A stretch of DNA of 64,000 nucleotides from positions 434,001 through 498,000 of the forward strand of contig JAHQIY010000020.1 of NCBI GenBank assembly GCA_019054805.1, written 5' to 3'. The stretch's first letter is position 1. Every line of letters starts with the position of its first letter. The notes under the pieces are model-generated. The model saw only the letters and a program-made list of their open reading frames with translations, ran no database searches and was not told the origin of the DNA. This document shows positions 43,460 through 55,265 of the stretch, in pieces. This DNA is from Brachionus manjavacas. Lineage: Eukaryota > Rotifera > Eurotatoria > Ploima > Brachionidae. The position numbers were made by a program, and so were the translations under genes.

Positions 43460-43790
43460 GTAGAAGTAGAAGTTCTTGCTGCGACACCTAACATAAAGAG
43501 TGTCTGAGCCCATCACCGCCATTTTGCCGTGTGGAGCTGAAGCAGCCAATTCCTTTAAATTTGTCTAAAGAATTTTGAAACAAGCGGTTGACTTAGATTT
43601 CACCACATTTTCTGACAGTTAATTCCAATGCGGAACTATCTTATTTGAGAAAAAGGTATGTCTGGCGCTTACCGCAGCTGCAAAATCGTTTCTTATTTGA
43701 GCAGGGAAGCTTTCTTTCCAGACTCTGATGCTTTTTTTCTGATCTATTCACCAGATCTCTGACCAGATCCACATTTTATTATCCATTTAC
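43460..43790 (-). pseudogene. LINE (CR1/L2-like) RT C-terminal fragment
   Basis: Minus-strand translation contains RIRVWKESFPAQIRNDFAAA, SARHTFFSNKIVPHWN and NVVKSKSTACFK. This matches the standard LINE tail RRYFFS.RVVN.WNSLPE.VVNA.S...FK. Less AT-rich than its flanks. A third LINE type in this window, fragmentary. Confidence 0.72.
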
Positions 43791-44062
43791 TAATTTTAAA
43801 ATTTAAAAAAAAACTAATTATTTGAGAAATATAATTTATTAAAAAAAAATTATTAAAAAAATAAAATTAAATACTCTAATAAATATTTGGTTTAATTTTT
43901 AGTGTTTGAATTATCAATTGAATCCAATTTTATAATAACATTGAAAAAGTGCGATGTTTCAAATATATTTTTCAGTTTCAAAAAAAAATTCAAGTTAATA
44001 TTGCAATCATTTTCATATTTTAAATTAAATACTTTAGTGAAATAGAATGAATTTAATTTTTA

Positions 44063-44642
44063 CAGTACTGCTATGATAAACTGTTTTTACGAAATTTTAC
44101 GAAAATTTTAGTAAATATAATAAGGGCCAAAAAAACTCAAAAAAGGCGATTTTTAGAAATTTTTCATTTTTTTTAGAATATTAAATTACAGTACTGCTAT
44201 GATAAACTGTTTTTACGAAATTTTTCGTAATTTTACTTTAATTTTTATTATAAAAAACGGGAAAAATGGTAAATTTTAGTAAAAAAAAATTTACAAATTA
44301 TTAATTCTTAGGTAATTAAAATAGTCTTTGAAAAAACGGTGACTGGTCGGATCATTAATAATTGCATTGAAGTTGTGTTTTTTTAATGATTTTTTTTTCT
44401 CATTTTTTTTACTAAATTTTACCATTTTGCCGTTTTTTTAATAAAAATTTACGTAAAATTACAAAAAATTTCGTAATTTATTTTATAATTTTTTATTTTA
44501 ATCTTCAAAATAAAAGAGAAAAATTCCTAAAAATTGCCATTTCTTCAGTTTTTTTTGGCCCTTGCTATATTCACTATAATTTACTAAAATTTTCGTAAAA
44601 TTACGTAAAACTTCGTAAAAACAGTTTATCATAGCAATACTG
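44063..44642. mobile_element. Tc1/mariner-like MITE with ~105-bp TIRs and a nested left end
   Basis: Left end CAGTACTGCTATGATAAACTG (44063 on) is mirrored at 44622-44642 (CAGTTTATCATAGCAATACTG). Similarity runs about 105 bp inward to GGGCCAAAAAAACT. A second copy of the left terminus starts at 44189, inside the element, so it is either a nested insertion or a left-arm duplication. TA precedes both left ends; the right flank is AA. CAGT termini and TA target fit Tc1/mariner. No ORF. Confidence 0.8.
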
Positions 44643-45224
44643 AATTTAAAAATTTGAAAAAAATATTATAAATTCTTTTTTAATTTTTAAATAATTTATT
44701 TATTTGTTTATCTGTTTATCAAATACTTCAAATCGCTCTCAAGTAATGTTTTTGCCTTTGAAAAAATAATAAAAATTAAACAAAATTAAAATTAATTTTA
44801 ATCTCTTCAAGTGTTTTACTTTGCGGAACATAGTTAGTAAAGTTGGTACAACTACGCCCAACTTTAATTTTTTTTCTTCTATCTTATTTTTTTATTATTA
44901 CATTGGCTCTTTTCTAAATTGATAAAAAATTTTGAATTAGGATTTTGACTTTTGTGATTACTGACTTTCGTTTGATGCATTTAAGAAAAATTTCAATTTA
45001 TAAAAACCAATATTTAAAATAAAATTATTTTTTAAATTTATTTGTTTTCATTAATTAATTAGAGACTCCTGAAAAAGTCTTGACAAGATTAACAGTTAAT
45101 TAATGGTTGATCAAAATATTCATTTTTCGCTGTTTCTTCATTAAAATTTAATGCTTTTTTTGAAAATAATTTTGTAAAATAATTAAAGATTAGAAATATT
45201 TAAAAATTAGGAAAACTTGTTAAA
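44643..45224. other. Spacer upstream of the Crinkler-type gene
   Basis: AT-rich with no clear gene. A weak TTTGTTTATCTGTTTATC run near 44700 recalls LINE 3' tails but lacks the hairpin. Confidence 0.3.
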
Positions 45225-45439
45225 ATGGAAACGAAAAAATTAATAAATGCCGTCATTATTTATGAAAATGATATTTTTTCGAAGAGTGATTGCATCTTGG
45301 AGTATTTTGTTAATGATGGCAAAATTATTAGAATAAAAGGTAAGTGTGATTTTTTTTTAAATATGAAACGAAAATTTAAAAATGAAAGCTATTTATTAAC
45401 TAAATGTCAAGATATTTTTCAATTCGGTCGTTTCAATTA

Positions 45440-45715
45440 AAAAAGACTTAAATAACTTTTTTATTAAAAAAAGATAATTTAGTTATGTAAAATACTAAAT
45501 TAAAAAGCAAATTTGCCTAATGCAGTAAAATAAGTCTGCAAAATACTCTGCAATTTTCTGCATTTGGCACGCCATTAAAAAGTTTTCAAATCATGTGTGC
45601 AATTACATTGCAGAGTTTTTACAGACAAATATTTTCGGATTAAGCAAAGTTGCTTAACCACTAAGCATTTTACAGAACTTTTTCTAAAAAAGTTATTCAG
45701 GTTTTTTTGAACTGA
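45440..45715. mobile_element. Near-palindromic MITE in an intron
   Basis: The two halves are imperfect reverse complements: left AATAACTTTTTTAT...TGTAAAATACT...AAGCAAATTTGC and right AGCAAAGTTGCTT...CATTTTACAGAACTTTTTCTAAAAAAGTTATT. About 275 bp, with CTCTGCAAT and GTCTGCAAAA words on both sides. It resembles the element at 61.35-61.65 kb, which shares AATAACTTTTTTC, TTCTGTAAA and GTCTGCTAA words. Confidence 0.6.
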
Positions 45716-46190
45716 AACGATCGAACTAAAACGAGCTTGACAACCCCTTTTGAATCTTTGTTTAGTTTTAAATCATTCCAATAACGAAATTTTGATTAGT
45801 AAAGTTAAATTAATTTATATTTAGTCCTATTCGTATTTTAAAATCAAAAAAAAGGAAAATAAATTAGAAAAAAAATAGAAAAAAAATATTGATAATAAAT
45901 AAATTAAAAGATAGAACGATATTAAAATAAGCTGTATTGAAATATGGAGTTAAAATTGATGATGGAAGCTAGAGCGAAATTTTCGCTCAGCGATTAGATA
46001 TGAGCAGTCGCTCGGAATTTTAATAACTAAGTTTCATCAATTAAAGCATTGAAATAATAAATTTCAAAACATTTGAAAAAAAAATAGTGGGCAAAATAAT
46101 TTTACATTTTTAAATTTTCTAATTTTAGATTTTTCGTGCAGTTGTTCAGAAAATTAAAAAAAATACTTTCATTTATTAAAATATTTTATC

Positions 46191-46251
46191 AAAAATATGA
46201 TTTATGTTTTTATTAAATTTATTTTTTTTAAATTACATAAATCATATTTTT
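46191..46251. repeat. 17-bp perfect inverted repeat
   Basis: 46191-46207 (AAAAATATGATTTATGT) is the exact reverse complement of 46235-46251, loop 27 nt. Confidence 0.8.
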
Positions 46252-46351
46252 CAGCTGTAATCTAATTTTGAGTTAAATTTAATACCCAGAGATTTAATTT
46301 ATTTTTGGCGTTCGATTTTTTTTACATAAAAACTTATTTTTTTTGAATTGT

Positions 46352-46593
46352 CCCTCAACGATCAGCAATTAATTTCTAAAAAATCAAGATCAAAATCAGA
46401 AGCTTCTTTATTGTGTCTCAAGATTACTGTTTAACTGAACTCTTGAAAAGCAATTGTTTTAATTCACTTATGAATTTATTTACTTTACTTTCTAAATATC
46501 TATTTTAATAATCTTATAAATAATTTATGTGATTCGGCATGAAAATTTGTTTATCAGGTTAACAGTGACGAAATAATTGCTGATCGTTGAGGG
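46352..46593. mobile_element. 242-bp MITE with 20-bp perfect TIRs
   Basis: CCCTCAACGATCAGCAATTA (46352-46371) is mirrored exactly at 46574-46593. Non-coding interior. No clear target-site duplication beside it. Lies in the putative first intron of the Crinkler-type gene. Confidence 0.8.
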
Positions 46594-48650
46594 TAAATTT
46601 AAAAAAATTAAAACTGTAATCATTTCAGTTTTATTAAAACACTTTCGATTTTAAATTTTTCGATATTTCATGAATAAAATATCATGGATATAATTCATGG
46701 TTCTTATTCAAATTTTAAATAAAAATTCGTTCTGTGTTTTTTAAATTAAAAAAATTAAAAAAGAAGATCTTGTGATTTTGGAATCAATAAAATTTTTAAA
46801 AATTGAAAAATTTGCTCAAAAATTAATTGAAATAATGACCAACAAAGGACGAGCCGTGTTTAAATTTGAAACAAATGAAGGTAAAAAATTTTGAAAATTA
46901 ATTTTGTTTATAGATTATTAAGTAAATTCTATTTTAGACTTGATTGAATTTAAAAATTGGTTAGAAAGTGAAGAGGTTGGGAATAAAAAAGAAATTTTGA
47001 CAGAATTGTTGGAACATTCATTCCATTTAGATTTGAGAAGTCACTTATTATTAAAAATTTCATCACAAAAATATCTGAGCAATAAGATCAAAGAATTCAT
47101 GAACAATTACGACTCCACATATTTTGGTCCAGTGACAACTATTTGCCAATCAAGTGGCTTTGGGAAATCAAGGGCATGTGAGAGTTTGGCTAATGAAGAA
47201 ATGTTTGTTGTATTTTGTTGTTTGCGAGACAAAAATTCAATAGGTTATCCACCAAGAAGTTGTCTTGCCGATTTATTTTTTGTTGACTCGGAATCAGAAA
47301 ATCTAGTAATCAACAGCTTCAAATGTTATTTTAATTTTTTTTATCGATCTTTTGAATGGCAATGATAAAAAAATGAATTGTAAAGATTTTTTTGTCAAAT
47401 ATAATCAACAAAAAAACAATTCAATGATTGATTTAGTCAATTTAAAGTTAAAAACCACTTCAAATGACACAAAACCTTCTAACTACACAGGTGAGAAACC
47501 TTTAATTTTCATTTTTGATGAAAGTGCATCACTTCTACAGCGAAATACAAATCGTGAAAGCAATTATTTTTTACTTCGGCGATTTCTTTGCGAAATAAGT
47601 GGGAAAGTTTTCGTCCTGTTTACAGACACTTTTACTAACTTAAGCGAATATTTACCATTCACAAAACAAAATCTGAAAGAAAAAGAATTTGATCCAATTT
47701 ATTTACTACCAACGTGGGATATATTTGCTGACTACAAAAATATAAATAGCATTTTGGATACTGTAAAATTCGAGAATGTTTGCAGACTTGGACGAGTCTT
47801 ATGGGGTTCATTAATTTATACCAAGTTAAATTCAAGTGGCAAATTTATTCAAATGAAGAATAGTGAGATATTTGATTTGGTTGTTTCCAAATTAATCGGA
47901 GGCAAGAAATTTCTTTTTGATAAATTGGACGCAAACGATCACCTCGCTATTTTAAGTACCAGGCTTGGAATTGTAAGACCGAAAGCTGTCTCAACGAGTC
48001 AAAATTTGGTAGCAAAAAATATGGCTGTATGTTTGTATGCAAATACTGCTGATAATATTTTCGAAATTGATTATCCTTCCGAACCAATTTTATCAGCTGC
48101 AGGATCGTTTTTAATGAATCGATTAAATCCGAATGAGATGCTTGATGATTACATTGGGTGTGTGGAATCAAGTTTAATATCTCAAGGCGAAAAAGATCGG
48201 AGCAATAGATAAAATATCACAAACTAGAAATGGAGATGATCTTAATAAGCTTTTGGAGATAACCTCTGTCGGAGAGTTCATTCAGAGTCTCAATGGAAAA
48301 TGCCGTAATTGTGGTAGTTCTAAAAACAACTGGAAATGTGCTGGAACTAACCATAAATGTGTATGTTTTTTGATTTAGCAACTGATCAGCCGTATTTGTT
48401 ACTTTACATGCAACTGGGCTTAAACAAAGAACTGCCTTACATTGATAACATTAAAGACGATGTATCAAGAGGCAAAGAAAATCTTAAACAAGCAGTGTTG
48501 TACTCAGAAGGCATCGGCACCAATATATTTCCGAATCAAGATGAAATTTTTTTAACTAGGCTAAAATCGTTCAGTGTTTCTGATTCAAATTTATTCGTAT
48601 CAGATAAAGAAAACGAGATTTATGAATTTACAAAATTTGCTATTTAATCG

Positions 48651-50080
48651 ATACTATAAAAAAATATTATATTTAGGGTAATTCTAGAAAAATTTTTAAA
48701 ATTGAATAAAACTTAATTTAATTGAATTTTTTAATTTATTTGCTTTATATTGAATTTATTTTAGCAAAAAAATTTGATTGTTACGTTTAAATTAAGTTTC
48801 TTAAACACTATTGCTTATTTCAAACAAAATAATAAATATGCTTATTCTTAGATAACAAAAAACAATTTCAATTCTAAAATTCGGCTAATTTAAAATAGAA
48901 AAAAACAATTATTTTCCTTGAAGTATCCTCGATTTGTGATATTTTTAAGGCTTTGTTTTTAATTTCTAGATTTTATTTAACTGTTTTTTTATTGTTTTTT
49001 AATAATTAATTTGATTGTAAAATGTACTTTTTTTGAGATGTTTTATTCCAAATCGTTCGAACTCATTTTAAGTTTTTTTAAAAAATTGAATTTAAAAATT
49101 TTACATGATACATTAAAAAAGTCTACCTTAAAACCTTACATATAAACACGGATTTTTAGTAAAAAATCGGTCTTCCCCGACCCCATCAAAAAAAGATATA
49201 AGCCCATTTAATATCAAGAATTATTAAATTAAAACCATGGGTTTATTAAATAATAAAATTAAAAAGCTAATAGAAAAATAATTAATATATAAGTCAAGAA
49301 TGTGACTTCTTTAATTTACATATTTTTATTGTCAAATTAAAAGTAAATAATCAACACCGAATTTGTTTTTATAAACAAATGAATAGATTTTATTAAATTT
49401 TTTTCTGAAAATTATTTTATTATTACTGGGATATTCAAATTTGTTTTTTTTTAATTAGCCCATATTTTTTTCTTTAAAATTGTCTTAATATCTCTGGGTT
49501 AGTATGATTTTTCCAAAATAAAAAACACAAATTAAGCCCCCTTAAGAAAAATCATAAGCCCATATATTTTTGCATATTGTACTCGGAGGTAGTATGCAAG
49601 GTTTTGCGGTATGTCCAATTATAAACAATTTTAAACAAAAGCTCTTAAAAAACAAGATAGTTTACTTTCTTGTAAAATAAAACAAAATATGCTATGTAAT
49701 CAAAATGATACTAATATATTTTATTCCTAAAAGAACTAACGAAATCCTACTAACAAAAAGAAACATGTAACTCGGAAAAAATAAAGAAAAAAAAAGGGAC
49801 CAACTTTACCTTTAGCATCCAACGTTGACTGAATTTGCCTATCTATCTTCTAACTCGAATTTCCTCTTGGATCGACTAGGTTGTTCGACTTAAGAAATTT
49901 ATCTAAAAAAAAAAACGAGGAAAAAAAAAAAGAAAAGAAAAATGAAAAAACTTGAATAATAATTATCGAAATTAAAAGAAAGTTAAAAATATCAACATTT
50001 AAAATTTAAATTATTAGAAGTTGCTCTCCTTTTGTCTTAAACTTAATTATTTTACTCTTAATTTAAATTTTTTTTTTCAT
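48651..50080. other. Intergenic spacer
   Basis: AT-rich; no coding sequence or element recognised except the LINE tail that starts at its right end. Confidence 0.35.
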
Positions 50081-50125
50081 CGCCTCTAAGGCGTCCATTG
50101 AATAAATAAATAAAAATAATAAATA
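50080..50125 (+). repeat. LINE-type 3' end, GCCTCTAAGGC hairpin
   Basis: CATCGCCTCTAAGGCGTCC followed by ATTGAATAAATAAATAAA: a short stem-loop and (AATA)n tail in plus orientation. No coding region is recognisable upstream. Confidence 0.6.
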
Positions 50126-51209
50126 TTCAGAGTGGCTAAACTTGTTTTGATTAGATTTTTCTACACTTGTTTTTTTTTAGATTAGGGAGAAAATCTAGTA
50201 TTTCTTAGATTTTATCTGAAAAGTTTATTTTTAAGTTAATTTTTCCAGTAAAAATTAAAAACTAATTCAATTTAATAAATAAAAGTAAAAAGAGTTTTTT
50301 GTAGCATTATCTGAGCATTAAATTTTTCAATTTTAATTTCTTAAATATTAAATCAACATGACTTTTATTATTTAAGAAAGAACTATAGATTCCATATTTT
50401 ATTTTTTACATTAGATTCATTTAGCATTAGATTAAAGTAAACCAGCACTTGGTCAGATCTTCTCATAGCTTCTTAGATTGCTTGCAAACCTGCTTATCAT
50501 AGTCTCTTTACTATTTTACTATTTAGTAAATTTTTATATCCATAAATAGAATCGATTGCACACTTCTTTAGTTAAGGATTCCAATCCAGTCCTCCAAATT
50601 TTATATAGCAACATCTCTGTCGTTATCACTGGAAAGTTGATTAAGTTAACCATGAGCGTTTAAATTAAGATGGATGATTTTTTTAGAAAATGCAATCTTA
50701 TAAAAATCCAAAGTTAAAAATTTGTTAGTAAAAAAATTTATTTATTGATTGAGTGATTTAAATTGAAATAAATTTTATTAAAAATTAAAACTTAAAAATT
50801 GGAAAATAAAGAGCCTTTTTTTTGTTTTTGATTGAATTAGTTTCTTGTCGAGTAGAAATAAAACTCTTAGTATTTTCATTAATATATTTTTCGCACTTTT
50901 ATCTTTTTAAATAAAAAGTTCTTTTTTTAAATATTAAATAAATTCTTATTAAAATCAATTCAGTTAATTGTCGATTTACAATCAAAAAAATCAAACTCTA
51001 CATGATGAACTTAATTGCTCCAAAACCTTAATTTTAACAAATTAACTACTTTGCAAAAATTGCTTTTGAATATGTTAGATTGAACGGAATAAAAGTAATT
51101 ACTTCCTTTAAATTTAAAAAGTTAAATAACAAAAAAACTTATCGAGCAATATTTGGAAATTTATTAATAAAAACAAAATTAACATCTCTAAGTAAAAATA
51201 TTTTAAAAT
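50126..51209. other. Intergenic spacer
   Basis: No gene or element recognised; contains the 3' side of the EF-hand gene. Confidence 0.35.
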
Positions 51210-51917
51210 TTATTTCTTCTTTTTCTTTTTGCCTTTTTTCTTTCCTTTTTTCTTGTCCGGACTAAGGTTGGTCATCATATCGACAAACTCTTCGTATCTA
51301 ATTTGTCCGTTGCCCTCCAAATCGGCCAGCTTGATCATTTCATCAATTTCCTCATCAGTCAAGCAGTCTCCCAGCTTGGACAAAAACTCTCTTAGATCCG
51401 CGGTCATTATGTACTTTTGCTTGTTGCGATCGAGTATCTCGAACGCTTTCTTGACCTCGTCGGCTATTTCGCTGGGATCCCGCACATACAAGCCCAGTGC
51501 TAGTAGATACTTGAAAAAGTCTATTTTCTCGACCTCTTCGGCCTCTTCCATATTTGCTTTGGAGCTTTTGGGGTCTGATTTTTTTTCACTTTTCTTCGGC
51601 TCGCTCTTCTTCTCATCACTTTTTTTCGGATTAACAGTCTCAATTAGCTTTGCAATTTCCTCCTCAGTGGGCAATTGTTGCAGCATGCGCAACACTGGTC
51701 CCAGTTGTGAAACCGGAAACTGGTTAGCTCCCTCTGTGTCCACAGACCGGTACAGCTTCTCAAACTCCTCCAGATCATCATCGCTTATTTTTCCATCGAA
51801 TAGTTTGCACAAGCCAGCAATCTGGTCTTTTTTCAGGCCTTTCAAATAATCAATCTGAAGAAACGAGGCCTCCAGAGTCTCTTTGTTCAATTTAACTACT
51901 GCCGATCTATCGCTCAT
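51210..51917 (-). CDS. Intronless calmodulin/DRC8-like EF-hand protein
   Basis: 235 residues in one frame. The C-terminal EF-hand loop DLEGNGQIRYEE has all calcium ligands (D1, E3, N5, Q7 main chain, E12). An earlier loop DRNKQKYIMTAD and the N-terminal loop DTEGANQFPVSQ are degenerate. Layout is calmodulin-like, with a Lys/Ser/Glu-rich insert (about residues 98-125) between the lobes and a basic C-terminal tail KKKGKKKGKKKKKK. The N-lobe phrase LYRSVDTEGANQFPVSQLGPVLRMLQQLPTEEEI and FEILDRNKQKYI resemble EFCAB2/DRC8, the nexin-dynein regulatory complex subunit of motile cilia, but ordinary calmodulin/troponin-C-like proteins are also possible. Codon use is richer in G/C than the surroundings. 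Confidence 0.82.
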   Translation of the reverse strand: MSDRSAVVKLNKETLEASFLQIDYLKGLKKDQIAGLCKLFDGKISDDDLEEFEKLYRSVDTEGANQFPVSQLGPVLRMLQQLPTEEEIAKLIETVNPKKSDEKKSEPKKSEKKSDPKSSKANMEEAEEVEKIDFFKYLLALGLYVRDPSEIADEVKKAFEILDRNKQKYIMTADLREFLSKLGDCLTDEEIDEMIKLADLEGNGQIRYEEFVDMMTNLSPDKKKGKKKGKKKKKK

Positions 51918-54110
51918 TTCAACTAATTTTATTTTAAGAGCCCAAAAATATTAGTATACAAATATTAATTTAATTATTAATTTGGTTGCCTAGCAACATA
52001 ATTAATACTCCTTAATGCTTAAATAATATACGTCCATAGATCAATTATATTGATCGAAATTCGGCATTTATCATAATTTTAATTAATTGAAATTTAGAAT
52101 TGAATTTATTTTTATCAATACACTCAGATTCAAAGTTAATTAGCAACAAAATTATTAATTTTATCATGTAATTTAAGTAAAATTGGTTAATACACTAATT
52201 TTGTTGTTAATTTTTCAATTTTTTTTTCAAGTATTCTCAAATTTTTTATTATGTGAATTGTCATTTATTAGTAAAGGATTGATAATGAAATTTATTTTCG
52301 TATTAAAGAATTTTTGCTTAATATTGAGTAAAAATATTGTATCTTTTATAATGATATTTTAGTAGAAAATTTTTATCAGAATTTAAAAAATTCCGGATCT
52401 AAAAATATCCAAAATTTAATTTCTTAGGTGCCTTGATTTAATGTTTTAGTAAAATGTTTTATTAAAAAAAAAAATTTTAACTAGAATTTATTTATTAATA
52501 AAAGTTTCCAGTCTCTTAGACAATAAATAGAAATAAAAGAATTTCAAATAAAAGAATTTAAGTTGATATAGATGCAATTGAAAAAAATAATTTATTTATT
52601 ATATTATATTATTTATTATTAAAATTAAGTCGCCATTTGGCTAAATGGAAAATAATAAAAAAATTAAATTAACTCGTACAAATGTAATTATTGAGTACAC
52701 TATTTGTTATATTAATCCAAGCTGCATGCCAAGCAAGTCAGCATTTGAAATTACTTTAGTTAGTTTCTTTATTTCTATAAACATTTCTTTGCTGAGCTAT
52801 TAATTTAAACTTCGCCTTAAAAAAATTTGTGTTTAACTTTAACCTGTGAAGGTGAATATTTACTGATCCAAATTGTATTTTTCACCTAAATTTTTTGTAT
52901 TTTGAATAATTTTTTAAGCTTCCGATAAGAAGTTGAATACAATTTTTTTTTAATAATAAAATATTTAACAATAAAAGTCAAACTTATTTTAAAAATAATT
53001 TAAAACCAGAAAATTTCAGAACATTTTTTACTTAATTAAGCTAATTAATTAAATAATGAATTTTCAATTTTGTTTTTTTTCCAAAATCTGAAAATGATCG
53101 AAAATAATAAATTCTGCAAAAAACTGCAAAATCATCAGCAGACTTAAGTACATAAAGGATTGTAACTTTAAATATTTTAATTGTTCTTTAGCTCTCAAAG
53201 TATCACCTTAAAATTCAGTATTTTTAAAAAATTCTTAAATGGCCATAGATTTTATAAAGTATAAAAATTAAATTGTAGAATTAATGTAGAATAGGTTTTA
53301 GAAAAAAAAATAATTTTTTTTCAAACTGTGTAAAATAAGTTTGTAAATGCACTATATAAACTTTTTCAGGAGTACCTTCGTATAAAAAAAGGCCAACGGG
53401 AATTTTTTTTTATACGAATATAGCAACTTTTCAAGATTAATTTAATAGTAGTTCAATTGACAGATTTTGGAGTCTATTTGACAGATTTTTTGCTTTTCGA
53501 AATTTACAAATAAAAAATTAAAAGAATATTTCCTTTAAATGTATTCAAAATTATTAATTATTCGTTTCCATGTATAAGCTAGTTCTCAGAGACTTTGATC
53601 AAAAATGTGGCAAATTCTTTTATTTCTCTTTTGAATTCTTTAAATTAAGCAATAAATATCTCAAAAATTTTAAAAGTGAAAATATTAGCTGACAAATTCT
53701 TTTTTTTTCTAGAAAAAAATGGATTCTCTTATCTATTATTGATCGTCAGTCATTTAAAAAAGCCAAATTAAAGCAAAAAAATCAATCGCATTTTTTATTT
53801 CAGTTAAGTTAGCATACAAAAATTAAAACGTGACAAAAAAATTCAATTTTTAGTTCAATTCTTAGAAAATTTTTAATATAGAATTTTTTAGATAAAAAGT
53901 ATTTAAAATTTTTCAAAAATCTACAAAAAAAGAAAATTGGAATTGAAAAAAAATTAATTCAAGGAGTTTTTATTTTTTTAATAATTTTGAGAAATCCCAG
54001 AATTTTTCCGAATATCAACAGCCTTTGTTTAAACCCTCATGTTTTTTTACAAAATTGAATGATCGAATAAAATTCATAAAAAAATTTATCAATTAATAAA
54101 ATAAATCATT
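51918..54110. other. Intergenic spacer
   Basis: AT-rich with no recognised gene. 53387-53425 is an imperfect hairpin (TTCGTATAAAAAAA ... TTTTTTTATACGAA). Words such as AAGTTTGTAAATGCACTAT near 53340 recall the MITE family at 45.4 and 61.4 kb but are too short to call. Confidence 0.35.
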
Positions 54111-54114
54111 CTTA

Positions 54115-54260
54115 ATTATTTTCTATTATCTGTGCCGATCTAAAGCGTCTTCAGATTAAAAAATCAAAATCAAAAATTAAAATCATAAATTCATATGCTA
54201 CATGTTTAAGTGTTGAACAGAAAAGGAAAGAAAGAAGAAATAGAACGGCAGCACTTACAA
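54115..54260 (-). repeat. LINE 3' end fragment
   Basis: TATCTGTGCCGATCTAAAGCGTCTTCAGAT, a decayed version of the hairpin terminus, followed by AAGAAGAAATAGAACGGCAGC, which matches the sequence between hairpin and C-terminal codons in other copies (GAAGAAATAGTAAGGTAGC at 32435). Minus orientation. Confidence 0.55.
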
Positions 54261-54709
54261 AAATAAGTCGGATAAAAGATAAAAACTCTTATTTTGAATA
54301 AAGTAAGTGTCATTTGGCATTATTATTCTTTTTTTAAAAACATATCTTGGGTGATGAAGAAAAAACGAAACAAAAAAAAATGTCTTATTTTATTTATTTG
54401 GATGTTTACGTTTAATTAAAAACTATACTTTAATTTAAATTAATAAATTTTTGTATATTTTTTTTTATATTTTCTATCAAAATTTCTATGAAAAAAAATT
54501 CATGAGTAAATTTCAATGAGCAATGCTTTATTTTATTAGTTTCAAAAACGAATAAAAATTACTTAATTTTTCGCTTAGTTCATCAATTTTTTTTGCCAAT
54601 TTATTTATTTGTTCAATTCTAATTCACCTCCATCAGGACAAAAGAAATAAATAGAAAGAAATACAGAAAGATAAATCATTTTATTTTTATTTTTAATTCA
54701 AGTCGCAGT

Positions 54710-54965
54710 CTTTCAAGACTTTTTTTTCTTGTGGAGCATAGGGATGAGCTGCTGTTTATTTGGACTTGCCCTTATATCTGGCACTTCTAAACCGACTTGT
54801 GCGCATCTTAATTTTTCTGGCATAGTTCTGACATTCCAGGTTCCGATTCTACATCTAGTTCGAAGTAAATGTTATCGCACTTTTCTGCTACCAACCTTCC
54901 TGTAGATTTTCAGTTTCAAGCGTCATTATTGACGTTGAATCGACCATTGGGATGTTACCACTACT
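54710..54965 (-). pseudogene. LINE endonuclease (APE-type) N-terminal fragment
   Basis: Minus-strand frame starting near 54850 reads RCRIGTWNVRTMPEKLRCAQ, then VGLEVPDIRASPNKQQLIPM. GTWNVRTM is the standard opening of the apurinic-like endonuclease in CR1/RTE-type LINE ORF2. The catalytic remainder is lost. Local GC content is raised relative to the flanks. Confidence 0.72.
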
Positions 54966-55004
54966 CACTTGAGATTTTTTTACGATTTCTTTGTAACTAA
55001 TTTA

Positions 55005-55080
55005 TATTCATTTTTTTATCTGAACTCTAAAGCTCCTTCGGATTAAAAAAATCAAATAATCAAAAAAAAATAGAATATAA
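55005..55080 (-). repeat. LINE 3' end fragment
   Basis: TTTTTTTATCTGAACTCTAAAGCTCCTTCGGATT: decayed hairpin terminus of the 32-kb LINE family, minus orientation. Confidence 0.55.
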
Positions 55081-55164
55081 CAAAAATTTAAAGTTCAATA
55101 AGATGAAAGTAAAATAAGTTTAAATGTAAAATAAAAGAAATTAGAATAGACAAATTGTAAAAGT

Positions 55165-55265
55165 AGTGATGTTGATGATGATGATGATGATAAACGTCTT
55201 TATTTAAATGAATATTTAAATAGATAATGGCTCGAGTTTTGGCTCCTTTGCCAAGCTTATTAAAA
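55165..55265 (-). repeat. (GAT)n microsatellite and another retroelement-like 3' end
   Basis: A (GAT)n run at 55167-55191 is followed by AAACGTCTTTATTTAAATGA and GGCTCGAGTTTTGGCTCC, a hairpin-like tail of a variant family. Confidence 0.45.

Larger units (their letters stand above)
45225..48650 (+). pseudogene. Crinkler (CRN/CR-effector)-type P-loop NTPase gene, frame-disrupted
   Basis: Likely exons 45225-45339, 46764-46880 and 46938 onward; the first three pieces join in phase. The body carries a STAND/AAA-like P-loop NTPase of the kind attached to Crinkler effectors: Walker A ICQSSGFGKSR (about 47146-47178), then VVFCCLRD...IGYPPRS, Walker B PLIFIFDESASLL (about 47504), LRRFLCE, and CRLGRVLWGSL. 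A frame change of one base is needed at the T8 run near 47337 and another near the A5 run at 48189, after which a CRNCG...C zinc-ribbon-like piece and a third-frame segment with QPYLLLYMQLG (48377 on) follow. The breaks lie at homopolymers, so decay and sequencing error are both possible. Known in oomycetes, chytrids and some other eukaryotes; role here unknown. Intron 1 carries two or three palindromic elements. Confidence 0.7.

Noticed and set aside
51229..51849. Plus-strand Ser-rich ORF of 206 residues
   Set aside because: Antisense shadow of the EF-hand gene caused by its Lys/Glu-rich codons.
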